A stretch of DNA of 64,000 nt, from NCBI GenBank assembly GCA_036378735.1, contig DASUVX010000031.1:40418-104417 (forward strand), written 5' to 3'. The stretch is from GCA-003244245 sp036378735 (GTDB lineage Bacteria; Actinomycetota; Actinomycetes; Mycobacteriales; Pseudonocardiaceae). Below the pieces are notes generated by a model, which saw only the letters and a list, made by a program, of their open reading frames with translations, had not been told where the DNA came from and made no database searches. This document shows, piece after piece, positions 56,673 to 64,000 of the stretch (positions are counted from its first letter, which is position 1; the number at the start of each line of letters is the position of its first letter). Position numbers and translations under genes: made by a program.

Positions 56673-57881
56673 CTATCGATGTAGCCGGATCGGATTGACG
56701 ATGTCTGCGGTGATCGTCAGCAGGCTTACCCCGATGAAGACGAGCACAACCGCGTACGTCAGCGGCATCAGCCGGGAGTAGTCGACCGGAGGTCCATTCG
56801 GGCGCCCGGTAGCCCGCCGGATGGCGTTGCGGGTGCCTTCGTAGACGTTGACTGCGATGTGCCCGCCATCCAGCGGAAGCAGCGGCAAAAGATTGAACAC
56901 GCCGAGGAACAGGTTCATCGCCACGAGCAGAAGCAGGAAAAACCACCACACCCCGATACCCGCCGCGTCGCCACCGAGCACGCTGGCCCCGATCACGCTG
57001 AACGGGGTATCCGGCCGGTCCTGCCCGGCGATGCGGTCCAGCAAAGCCGGCACACGTTGCGGGAACTCCTTCACGCCTTGCCAGGTATTGGCGAACATCG
57101 TGCCGGTGAAGGCGACGGTCTTGCCTACTGCCTCCACCGGGCCATAGCGCGGCGTCACCGCACGCAGGGGGGGCGGCGATACGCCGATCGCCCCGACAAC
57201 CTCGTCGCCCTTGCCACCCAACGCTGATATCGGCACCCGGACGACGTCAATCACCACAGTGCGTTGCTGCCCGTTGCGGTCGAACCGCACCTCGGTCGGC
57301 CCGGAACGACTGTGGACAGCGTCGACCAGATCACCGAAGTCGTGCACCGGTGTGCCCGCCACCGCCAGCACCCGGTCCCCAGGCCGCAGCCCCGCCTCCC
57401 GGGCCGGCGCCGGGGAGCCCGGCGGGCAGGAACCGTCGGCCCGCACCGCGATACACGGGCTGACCGCGGACACCACCGCGGGGGTCGGCCCCGGGTTGAG
57501 GATCGGCAGGCCGGTTGATACCGCCATCGCGTAGATGAGCACGATGCCGAGGACGAAATGGGTCAGCGCGCCCGCGGATAACACCACCACCCGCTGCCAG
57601 GTGGGGAACCGGATGAACGCGCGTCTGCGGTCGTCCGGGTCGGACAGCTCCTCCATCGCGGTCATGCCGGCGATATCGCAGAAACCACCGGCGGGGATCA
57701 ATTTCAGCCCGTACTCGGTCTCGCCCCGCCGGAAAGAGAACAATGTTGGGCCGAAGCCGACGAAGTAGCGACGCACCTTCATCCCGAAGGCCTTTGCACT
57801 GCCCAGGTGGCCGGCCTCATGCAAGGCGATCGAAATCCCGATACCAGCCGCGAACAGCACTACCCCCAGCACGAACGTCAC
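56673..57881 (-). CDS. rip1: Site-2 intramembrane zinc protease Rip1
   Basis: Rip1 (402 residues) cleaves anti-sigma factors in the membrane. The first helix holds HEAGH (21-25), a PDZ domain follows (LRPGDRVLAVAGTPVHDFGDLV), and the second zinc-ligand motif is NLLPLLPLDGGHIA. At least four transmembrane segments are visible. It is transcribed between dxr and ispG, the usual order. Confidence 0.95.
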   Translation of the reverse strand: MTFVLGVVLFAAGIGISIALHEAGHLGSAKAFGMKVRRYFVGFGPTLFSFRRGETEYGLKLIPAGGFCDIAGMTAMEELSDPDDRRRAFIRFPTWQRVVVLSAGALTHFVLGIVLIYAMAVSTGLPILNPGPTPAVVSAVSPCIAVRADGSCPPGSPAPAREAGLRPGDRVLAVAGTPVHDFGDLVDAVHSRSGPTEVRFDRNGQQRTVVIDVVRVPISALGGKGDEVVGAIGVSPPPLRAVTPRYGPVEAVGKTVAFTGTMFANTWQGVKEFPQRVPALLDRIAGQDRPDTPFSVIGASVLGGDAAGIGVWWFFLLLLVAMNLFLGVFNLLPLLPLDGGHIAVNVYEGTRNAIRRATGRPNGPPVDYSRLMPLTYAVVLVFIGVSLLTITADIVNPIRLHR

Positions 57882-57921
57882 GCTGTGCTCCTCCTCATTT
57901 AGGGCTCCTCATGTTGACCCC

Positions 57922-59148
57922 TTACTCGGCTCGGGCAAGCCGACCACCCAGCAACTCGGTTGCCCTGCTCCGAGCCCAGTCCTCGGCGGCCAGCACGTCC
58001 TCCACGGTAGTCGGGTCGGTTTGCCACCCCGACGACTCGTCCACCACAGCTGATACCGAGTCGACGATGCCACGAAAGGGGATGCGGCCGGCCAGGAAGG
58101 CGGCCACCGCCTCCTCGTTCGCTGCATTGAACACCGCCGGCACGCAGCCACCGGCGGCACCCGCCGCCTTGGCCAGCTCGATCGCGGGGAAGGTCTCGGC
58201 GTCCACCGGTTCGAACGTCCAGCTCGCCGGAGTGCCGAAGTCACACGCCGGAGCCGCGTCGGCGACCCGGTCCGGCCAGCCCAGTGCCAGCGCGATCGGC
58301 AACCGCATGTCCGGCGGGCTGGCTTGGGCGATCGTCGAACCGTCGGTGAAGGTGACCATCGAGTGAATCACCGACTGCGGGTGCACCACCACGTCGATGC
58401 GGTCGTAGGGGATGTCGAACAGCAGGTGGGTCTCGATGAGTTCCAGGCCCTTGTTCACCAGGGTGGCTGAGTTCACCGTGACCACCGGACCCATCCGCCA
58501 GGTCGGGTGGGCCAGCGCCTGCTCGGCGGTGACCCCGTCGAGTTGCTCTCGTCGGCGACCGCGGAACGGGCCTCCGGACGCGGTCAGCACCAGCCGCGAC
58601 ACCTCAGCCCGGCTGCCGGCGCGCAGGCACTGGGCCAGCGCGGAGTGCTCGGAATCCACCGGCACGATCTGGCCGGGCGCAGCCGCCCGGGTGACCAGGG
58701 TGCCGCCCGCTACCAGAGATTCCTTGTTGGCTAGCGCCAGGGTGGCGCCGCTGCGCAGGGCGGCCAGCGTCGGGGCCAGGCCGCGGGAACCGGTCACACC
58801 GTTGAGCACCACGTCGGCCGGCTGGGTCGCGACGAGCTCAGCAACGGCGTCGGGGCCGACCAGGATCCGCGGCATCCGGTAGCCACCCTGGTTGTACCCG
58901 CATCGTTGCGCCTCGGCGAAGATCGCCAGCTGCAGATCCTGCGCTGCCCGGCCCCGCGCCACGGCGACGGCAGGTGCGCCGGTTTGCAGCACTTGCGCGG
59001 CCAGCGCTTGCGGATCAGCCCCGCCCGCCGCCAACCCGGCCACCCGGAACCGGCCCGGGTTACGCCGCACCACGTCCAGCGCCTGGACGCCGATCGATCC
59101 GGTGCTACCCAGCAGCAGCACCGTGCGAGGCCGAGCCGACAGGTCCAT
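57922..59148 (-). CDS. dxr: 1-deoxy-D-xylulose 5-phosphate reductoisomerase
   Basis: Dxr (408 residues) makes MEP with NADPH. It has VLLLGSTGSIGVQALDVV, LALANKESLVAGG, VPVDSEHSALAQCL, LTASGGPFRG and HPTWRMGPVVTVNSATLVNKGLELIETHLLF. Metal and substrate residues look complete. It is the first gene of the dxr-rip1-ispG series; the upstream region (59149-59243) is short. Confidence 0.97.
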   Translation of the reverse strand: MDLSARPRTVLLLGSTGSIGVQALDVVRRNPGRFRVAGLAAGGADPQALAAQVLQTGAPAVAVARGRAAQDLQLAIFAEAQRCGYNQGGYRMPRILVGPDAVAELVATQPADVVLNGVTGSRGLAPTLAALRSGATLALANKESLVAGGTLVTRAAAPGQIVPVDSEHSALAQCLRAGSRAEVSRLVLTASGGPFRGRRREQLDGVTAEQALAHPTWRMGPVVTVNSATLVNKGLELIETHLLFDIPYDRIDVVVHPQSVIHSMVTFTDGSTIAQASPPDMRLPIALALGWPDRVADAAPACDFGTPASWTFEPVDAETFPAIELAKAAGAAGGCVPAVFNAANEEAVAAFLAGRIPFRGIVDSVSAVVDESSGWQTDPTTVEDVLAAEDWARSRATELLGGRLARAE

Positions 59149-59243
59149 CTAGGTCATTGTTCCCGACCACGTGGTGTTTATGCCTGCGAGGTGACCTCAC
59201 ACCGATCACACTGATCGTGAACGCTCACGCCAGCGAGTCGGGC

Positions 59244-59445
59244 ATGGGCATTCTCGGTTGGATTGTTCTCGGATTGGTTGCGAGCACCATCGCGAAGTTG
59301 ATCATTCCTGGGTAATGACCCGGCGGGTTCATCGTCACCCTATTGTTGGGCATCGTTATTGTTGGGCATCGTTGGAGCCATCATTGGTGGCTTCATCGGG
59401 ACCCCTGTGGCCGGATCCCGCCAGCTCGCCGGCGGTATGCGATGA
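59244..59445 (+). pseudogene. Broken GlsB/YeaQ/YmgE-type small membrane protein gene
   Basis: The start reads MGILGWIVLGLVASTIAKLIIPG, a typical transglycosylase-associated (GlsB) family N-terminus, then hits TAA-TGA. A one-base shift restores PGGFIVTLLLGIV. A 16-base tandem duplication (TATTGTTGGGCATCGT at 59341-59356 and again 59357-59372) shifts the frame once more, after which GAIIGGFIGTPVAG resumes and ends at TGA 59443-59445. Removing the duplication and balancing one base would give an intact gene of about 60 residues. It is therefore a recent pseudogene. Confidence 0.85.
59341..59372. repeat. 16-bp tandem duplication
   Basis: TATTGTTGGGCATCGT occurs twice head to tail within the GlsB-like pseudogene. 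Sixteen is not a multiple of three, so the duplication causes a frameshift. Confidence 0.95.
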
Positions 59446-59452
59446 TGCCGCT

Positions 59453-59737
59453 GTGGCTGTGACAGACCAGCATTCCACCGACGATCACTCGACCCACTCA
59501 GCTTTCGGCGATGACGAGCGAGAACCCTCCGCCGACTGGGGCTGGCACGGCAGCTTCCCCCGGGCCGGCAAGACCGCCGGGTGGGTCACCGCCTTCACGC
59601 TATTCGCCATGCTCATCGGTAATCACCAAAGCCATGTTGAGGACGCGTACCTGGTCTGCCTTGGCACTGTGCTTGTGGTGATGCTCGTCGGCAGCCATTT
59701 GAAGGCCTACAAGCAAAAACGACGCTGGCGCGATTGA
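59453..59737 (+). CDS. DUF2631 small membrane protein, Rv2876-like
   Basis: About 94 residues with a hydrophilic acidic start (TDQHSTDDHSTHSAFGDDEREPSADWGWHG) and two transmembrane helices (GWVTAFTLFAMLIGN and AYLVCLGTVLVVMLVGSHL), typical of DUF2631. Function is unknown. GTG at 59453 (or 59459) was chosen at the start of the family-like part. Its stop overlaps the TTG start of the next gene. Confidence 0.85.
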   Translation: MAVTDQHSTDDHSTHSAFGDDEREPSADWGWHGSFPRAGKTAGWVTAFTLFAMLIGNHQSHVEDAYLVCLGTVLVVMLVGSHLKAYKQKRRWRD

Positions 59738-60654
59738 GCGATTCACCGGCCGTCGAGCTGGAGATCGGCCACCGGAGGGTCCGGATCACCAACCCGGACC
59801 GGATTTACTTTCCCGCCCGCAGCGAGACCAAGATCGATCTGGTCCGCTATTACCTGTCGGTCGGCGACGGCATCGTGCGTGCGCTGCGGGAGCGTCCATG
59901 CATGTTGCACCGCTTCCCCAGCGGAGTCACCGGGCCCAAAGTACACCAGAAAAGACTGCCGGCCGGTGCTCCACCCTGGGTGCAAACTGTGCGGGTGGAT
60001 TTCCCTTCGGGGCGTTCGGCGGATGAGTTGTGCGTGACGGACATCGCTGATGTGATTTGGGCGGTGCAGATGAGCACCGTGGAGTTCCACCCGTGGAATA
60101 CCCGCAGCAGGCGCGTCGAATTCCCCGACGAGTGGCGCATCGACCTGGACCCGCAACCGGGCACCGGATACCCGCAAGCCCGCCAGGTGGCCTTGGTGGT
60201 GCAGGAGGTACTCGCCGACGTCGGCGCGGTGGGGTGGCCGAAGACCTCCGGTGGTCGCGGGATGCACGTCTACGTGCGGATCGAACCGCGCTGGAGCTTC
60301 GCCGACGTGCGCCGCGCGGCGCGCGCCTTCGCCCGCGAGGTGGAACGGCGCGCACCCGACCTGGTCACGACCGCGTGGTGGAAACGGGACCGGATCGCCG
60401 CCGTCTTCGTGGATTGGAACCAGAACACCCGGGACCACACGATTCGCAGCGCCTACTCGGTGCGGGGCGTACCTGAAGCGGTGGTGTCCACCCCACTGCG
60501 GTGGGATGAGGTGCCCGACGCCGAGCCCGGCGATTTCACGCTGGCCACCGTGCCCGAACGGTTCGCACGCCTGGGCGACGTCCACGCCGGCATCGACGAC
60601 GCGGTGTTCTCCCTGGAACCGCTCCTCGAGTGGGCCGACCGCGACGCGGACTGA
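59734..60654 (+). CDS. LigD-type polymerase/primase domain protein
   Basis: The 306-residue protein matches the archaeo-eukaryotic-primase-like polymerase domain of LigD: ITNPDRIYFPARSETKIDLVRYY, the catalytic acidic pair in RIDLDPQPGTGYPQAR, WPKTSGGRGMHVYV, and a later Asp in AAVFVDWNQNTRDHTIRSAYSVRG. Such stand-alone proteins take part in gap filling or end joining. A TTG start at 59734 overlaps the previous stop (TTGA). It converges on a ligC gene 15 bases away. Confidence 0.9.
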   Translation: MSDSPAVELEIGHRRVRITNPDRIYFPARSETKIDLVRYYLSVGDGIVRALRERPCMLHRFPSGVTGPKVHQKRLPAGAPPWVQTVRVDFPSGRSADELCVTDIADVIWAVQMSTVEFHPWNTRSRRVEFPDEWRIDLDPQPGTGYPQARQVALVVQEVLADVGAVGWPKTSGGRGMHVYVRIEPRWSFADVRRAARAFAREVERRAPDLVTTAWWKRDRIAAVFVDWNQNTRDHTIRSAYSVRGVPEAVVSTPLRWDEVPDAEPGDFTLATVPERFARLGDVHAGIDDAVFSLEPLLEWADRDAD

Positions 60655-60669
60655 TCAGGCTTTGTCGCA

Positions 60670-61734
60670 TTAGCCGAGCAGCACCTCGGCGATGCTGAAC
60701 CGGACGGGGCGCTCGAGCTGGTCGTAGGTACAGGAATGCGGGTCGCGGTCGGGTCGCCAGCGGACGAATTGAGTGGTGTGACGAAACCGCGGACCTTCCA
60801 TGTAGTCGTAGCGAACCTCGACCACGCGCTCGGGACGCAGCGGGACGAATGACAGGTCCTTGCCGGCGTTCCACCGGCTCGTCTCGTTCTTGCGCGGAGT
60901 GCGCTCCCCCCGCTCATGGGCCGCCCAGTTCCAGGGATGTTCATCGAATGTGGTGACCAGCGGCCGAAGCTCGGTGAGCAATCTGCGCCGCGTCGCCATC
61001 GGAAAGGCCCCGACAACTCCGACGGACGCCAGCACGTCCTGGTCGTCGTAAAGACCGAGTAGCAGGGAACCGAGGGCGTCAGGTCCGGATTTGTGTAGCC
61101 GGTAACCGGCGACGACACAGTCGGCGGTGCGTTCGTGCTTGATCTTGGTCATCACCCGCTTGTCCGGTTGGTAGGTCAGATCGAGTTGCTTGGCGATCAG
61201 GCCGTCCAGGCCCGCACCCTCGAACTGTTCGAACCACTGCCGGGCCACCTCGAGGTCCTCAGTCGCCGGGGTGAGGTGCACCGGCGCCGCGGCTCCGGCT
61301 AGGGCCTGTTGCAGCGCGGCCCAGCGTTGGCGTAGCGGTTGCTGGGTGAGGTCTTCGTCGCCAAGGGCCAGCAGGTCGAAGGCGATAAAGCTTGCCGGGG
61401 TCTGCTCCGACAACAGCTTGACCCGGCTGGCGGCCGGATGGATGCGCTGCTGCAAGGCCTCGAAGTCGAGCGTGTTGCGTTCGGTGTCAGCGATGACGAT
61501 CTCGCCGTCGATCACCGCACGGGGTGGAAAGTTGGCCAGCACGGCTGCGACGACGTCGGGGAAGTAGCGAGTCATCGGCCGCTCGTTACGGCTACCGATC
61601 TCCACCTCGTCACCGTCGCGGAAGACGATGGACCGGAAACCGTCCCACTTGGGTTCGTAATGCTGGCCCGCAGGGATGCCGGCGGCAGGCTTGGCGAGCA
61701 TCGGCGCGACGGGTGGCATGACGGGAAGGTGCAC
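60670..61734 (-). CDS. ligC: ATP-dependent DNA ligase, LigC type
   Basis: The 354-residue ligase has the nucleotidyl-accepting Lys29 in YEPKWDGFRS, then DGEIVI, FIAFDLLAL, DGLIAKQLDLTYQPDKR and MTKIKHERTADCVVAGYR, and the OB-fold C-terminus. GTG at 61734 gives a start VHLPVMPPVAPMLAK, like the known LigC N-terminus (about 358 residues); ATG 61719 would drop five residues. With the adjacent polymerase it forms a small repair pair; no ku gene is in the window. Confidence 0.92.
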   Translation of the reverse strand: MHLPVMPPVAPMLAKPAAGIPAGQHYEPKWDGFRSIVFRDGDEVEIGSRNERPMTRYFPDVVAAVLANFPPRAVIDGEIVIADTERNTLDFEALQQRIHPAASRVKLLSEQTPASFIAFDLLALGDEDLTQQPLRQRWAALQQALAGAAAPVHLTPATEDLEVARQWFEQFEGAGLDGLIAKQLDLTYQPDKRVMTKIKHERTADCVVAGYRLHKSGPDALGSLLLGLYDDQDVLASVGVVGAFPMATRRRLLTELRPLVTTFDEHPWNWAAHERGERTPRKNETSRWNAGKDLSFVPLRPERVVEVRYDYMEGPRFRHTTQFVRWRPDRDPHSCTYDQLERPVRFSIAEVLLG

Positions 61735-61792
61735 AAGCTTGAGTGTGCCTCCAACCGCGCGGTCACTTCCGGCCAACCGGTAGCGTGCTGGC

Positions 61793-62100
61793 GTGGCCGA
61801 CCCGGCCGTGCGGCAACTGCGGCCGAGCCGGGTGGTGGCCCTGGACATCTCACCCCGCATGCTCGACCGGGCGGCCGGATCGCGTTCAGCCTGCCATGCG
61901 CAGCCGACTTCACACCGTCACCGTCGTTTCGCCCGCTCGTCGTCGATGAGCCGGTCATCCCGTTCGAAGCATCGCAGGCGGCCAGGACCGCGCTCGACAG
62001 CGGCTTCGATCGCGTGGATGTCCGCCAGTGTGCTGCCGTTTCCGAAGACCGTCCTCGACGCGCGTTCCTGGTGTGGGCCCAAGCGCCTCAGCCGAGGTAG
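61793..62100 (+). pseudogene. Remnant of a SAM-dependent methyltransferase gene
   Basis: The frame from GTG 61793 encodes VRQLRPSRVVALDISPRMLDRA, the start of a methyltransferase Rossmann fold. In another frame the same region then gives RPGGRIAFSLPCAADF and continues to LDSGFDRVDVRQCAAVSEDRPRRAFLVWAQAP with stop TAG 62098-62100, a methyltransferase C-terminus. The two pieces meet near 61875 with the middle of the gene missing, so a deletion with frame change is the simplest reading. Confidence 0.75.
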
Positions 62101-62156
62101 CGTCTGGTGTTCTTGATGGTTGTGTCCTCGGGTATCGACGCGCGGTGAGCGTGGCC

Positions 62157-62801
62157 ATGTTCGCCAAACCGCCCACCGAGATCGCGCCGGGTGCGGTACA
62201 CCTGCCCGGCTGGCTCAGCACGGACAAGCAGCGGCGGCTGGTCGTGGCATGCCGAGAATGGGCCCTACCGCCTGCCGGCATGCGTGCTACGCGGTTGCCC
62301 AACGGCGCTGTGATGTCCGTGCGTACCGTCTGCCTGGGCTGGCACTGGTATCCCTACCGGTATTCCCGAACCGTGGATGACGGCGATGGATCTCGGGTGA
62401 AGCCCTTCCCGGATTGGCTGGGTGATCTCGGACGGCAGGCGGTGGGTGATGCTTACGGCGATTCCGCGGCGAGCCTTCGATACCAGCCGGATATCGCCCT
62501 GATCAACTACTATGACCCGGCGGCCCGGATGGGCATGCATCAGGACCGCGACGAGCGCAGTCCCGCACCGGTCGTATCGCTGAGCCTCGGCGACAGCTGC
62601 GTGTTCCGCTTCGGCAATACCGAAAGTCGTGGCCGGCCATGGCGTGACGTCGTGCTGGAGTCGGGGGATGTCGTCGTCTTCGGCGGCCCGTCGAGGTTTG
62701 CCTTCCATGGTGTGCCCAAGACGTTGCCGGCCGCGGCAGAACTGGGCATCGGGCTTCGCGGCGGCCGGCTCAACATCACACTCCGTGAGTCCGGCCTGTG
62801 A
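62157..62801 (+). CDS. AlkB-family 2-oxoglutarate/Fe(II) dioxygenase
   Basis: About 214 residues with the AlkB iron site (NYYDPAARMGMHQDRDE, HxD), the distal His in RFAFHGVPK, and the 2-oxoglutarate motif RLNITLRESG. It would oxidatively remove alkyl groups from DNA or RNA bases. ATG 62157 is preceded by GGTGAG; GTG 62145 and 62151 are alternatives. Its last 26 bases overlap the end of rlmN on the other strand. Confidence 0.9.
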   Translation: MFAKPPTEIAPGAVHLPGWLSTDKQRRLVVACREWALPPAGMRATRLPNGAVMSVRTVCLGWHWYPYRYSRTVDDGDGSRVKPFPDWLGDLGRQAVGDAYGDSAASLRYQPDIALINYYDPAARMGMHQDRDERSPAPVVSLSLGDSCVFRFGNTESRGRPWRDVVLESGDVVVFGGPSRFAFHGVPKTLPAAAELGIGLRGGRLNITLRESGL

Positions 62802-63918
62802 CCTCGGGTGATGGAGTCGTCGCCGCGAGTTGGCCGCATGCGGCGGCGATCTCACGGCCGCGGGTGTCGCGGACAGTGCAGGCCACCCCAGCCGCGCGCA
62901 CCCGCGCTACGAACTGTTCTTGCACGGGCAGCGGGCTGGCGTCCCACGCGCTGCCCGGGGTGGGGTTGAGTGGGATGAGATTGACATGCACCAGGGTGCC
63001 CAGCCGGTCGCGCAGGAGCCGCCCGAGCAGCTCAGCGCGCCATGGCTGATCGTTGATGTCACGAATCAGCGCGTACTCGATGGACACCCGGCGTCGCGTG
63101 GTGTCGGCATAGTGCCGCGCCGCGTCGAGCACTTCGGCGACCTTCCACCGTCGGTTCACCGGGACGAGGGTGTCGCGCAATTCGTCATCCGGGGTGTGCA
63201 ACGACACCGCGAGCGTGACCTGAAGCCCCTCGGCAGCCAACTGCCGGATCGCCGGTACCAAGCCCACGGTAGACACCGTCACCGAGCGCTGGGACAGCCC
63301 CAACCCCTCCGGTGCAGGGTCGGTGATCCGGCGTACGGCGGTGACTACCCGCGAGTAGTTGGCCAGCGGCTCGCCCATGCCCATGAACACGACATTGGAC
63401 AGCCGCCCCGGACCGCCACTGAGCTCGCCATCACGCATCGCGGCCGCGGCCGCGCGCACCTGATCGACGATCTCCGCGGTGGACAGGTTGCGGGTCAGCC
63501 CACCTTGGCCAGTAGCGCAGAACGGGCACGCCATCCCGCAGCCGGCCTGGCTGGAGATGCACACCGTGGCGCGGTCCGGGTACCGCATCAGCACGCTTTC
63601 GGTGAGAACCCCGTCGGCCGCCCGCCACAGAGTCTTGCGGGTGGTGCCGCTATCGCAGCTGACGTGCCGCACCGGGGTGGCCAGCTGCGGCAGCAGTGCC
63701 GCCACGAGCCGGTTGCGAGCTGCGGCAGGGAGGTCGGTCATCACGGCCGGATCAGTGCTCAGCCGGGCGAAATAGTGCCGGGCCAGCTGGTCGGCCCGAA
63801 AGGCCGGCTCGCCCAGCTCCGTCACCGCAGCGCGGCGCTGTACCCGGTCGAGGTCGGCGAGGTGCCGCGGCGGCTTTCCCCGGCGAGGGGCCTCGAACAC
63901 CAACGGCAGCGCACTCAT
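62776..63918 (-). CDS. rlmN: Dual-specificity 23S rRNA/tRNA adenine-C2 methyltransferase
   Basis: RlmN (380 residues) is a radical-SAM methyltransferase for A2503 of 23S rRNA and A37 of tRNA. The cluster motif is CGMACPFC (Cys127, 131, 134); VFMGMGEPLANY, SVTVSTVGLVPAI and LAVSLHTPDDELRDTLVPVNR are present, as is the late active-site Cys in EIAAACGQLA. ATG 63918 follows GGAAGGTG. A palindrome copy lies 46 bases upstream at the window edge. Confidence 0.96.
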   Translation of the reverse strand: MSALPLVFEAPRRGKPPRHLADLDRVQRRAAVTELGEPAFRADQLARHYFARLSTDPAVMTDLPAAARNRLVAALLPQLATPVRHVSCDSGTTRKTLWRAADGVLTESVLMRYPDRATVCISSQAGCGMACPFCATGQGGLTRNLSTAEIVDQVRAAAAAMRDGELSGGPGRLSNVVFMGMGEPLANYSRVVTAVRRITDPAPEGLGLSQRSVTVSTVGLVPAIRQLAAEGLQVTLAVSLHTPDDELRDTLVPVNRRWKVAEVLDAARHYADTTRRRVSIEYALIRDINDQPWRAELLGRLLRDRLGTLVHVNLIPLNPTPGSAWDASPLPVQEQFVARVRAAGVACTVRDTRGREIAAACGQLAATTPSPEVTGRTHGV

Positions 63919-63963
63919 GTCACCTTCCACCATCCCAGGCCCGCTCCCGACCCTCCTCCCGCT

Positions 63964-64000
63964 CCCGACATGGAGACATATCGGGGTTGCGGAGGCCTCC
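63964..64000. repeat. Palindromic element, copy 5 (cut by window end)
   Basis: The left arm (63964-63988) is identical to that of copy 4 over 25 bases, and the following bases (GCGGAGGCCTCC) would be its loop. The right arm lies beyond the window. It is upstream of rlmN, but in a different frame from the other copies relative to the downstream gene. Confidence 0.85.

Overview
The window is about 68% G+C, densely packed, and rich in GTG starts and 4-base ATGA/GTGA gene overlaps. Gene content and order point to an actinobacterium of the order Mycobacteriales (Mycobacterium/Nocardia/Rhodococcus relatives). The blocks gpsI-pepR-dapB, infB-ylxR-nusA-rimP followed by an Rv2843/Rv2844-like pair and proS, a fused ChlI/ChlD subunit, and map-PBP lipoprotein-GNAT-ispG-rip1-dxr all resemble the M. 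tuberculosis Rv2773c-Rv2880c neighbourhood. I cannot name the genus. No rRNA, tRNA, CRISPR array, intact insertion sequence or prophage was seen.

Layout. 1-2.1 kb: the end of a DUF4097-like gene, a YcaQ-like DNA glycosylase and an acetyltransferase. 2.1-20.2 kb: the housekeeping translation/RNA block, mostly on the minus strand (dapB, pepR, gpsI, rpsO, a HTH regulator, ribF, truB, nrnA, rbfA, DUF503, infB, ylxR, nusA, rimP, then proS), with a plus-strand trio (secreted lipoprotein, DUF4439, YjbQ). 20.2-22.0 kb: OsmC and a C-S lyase. 22.1-51.9 kb: a large cobalamin (B12) region holding cysG, cbiC, cobM, cobJ, a second SUMT (cobA), cbiQ, a cbiX-cbiO fusion, cobE-ferredoxin, cobL, cbiD, cobI, cobB, cobO, chlI/D, cobN and cobQ. 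Non-B12 genes are interspersed: an SOD-like protein, a carotenoid-desaturase-like flavoprotein, a methyltransferase, a STAND-type ATPase, an M15-like protein, a VapBC pair and a purine permease. 51.9-59.2 kb: map, PBP lipoprotein, GNAT, ispG, rip1, dxr. 59.2-64 kb: repair and RNA-modification genes (LigD-type polymerase, ligC, alkB, rlmN) and two decayed genes.

The B12 genes make a mixed pathway. CbiX and CbiD are typical of the early-cobalt (anaerobic) route, while CobN plus ChlI/D is the late-cobalt (aerobic-type) chelatase. Two fusions stand out: CbiX with CbiO, and a CobE/CbiG-C domain with a two-cluster ferredoxin. CbiQ and CbiO are present without a visible CbiM/CbiN.

The most unusual signal is a family of about 62-64 bp near-perfect palindromes. 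There are four complete copies and one cut by the window edge, sharing the arm CCGACATGGAGACATATCGG. Every complete copy keeps the same spacing and stays open in one reading frame on both strands, encoding PDMETYRG-(six residues)-PDMSPCR. One copy lies in frame inside chlI/D, one lies in frame in the N-terminus of the DUF4439 gene, and two sit in frame just upstream of truB and the ycaQ-like gene. They resemble the protein-coding palindromic elements of Rickettsia in behaviour and may be an undescribed actinobacterial equivalent.
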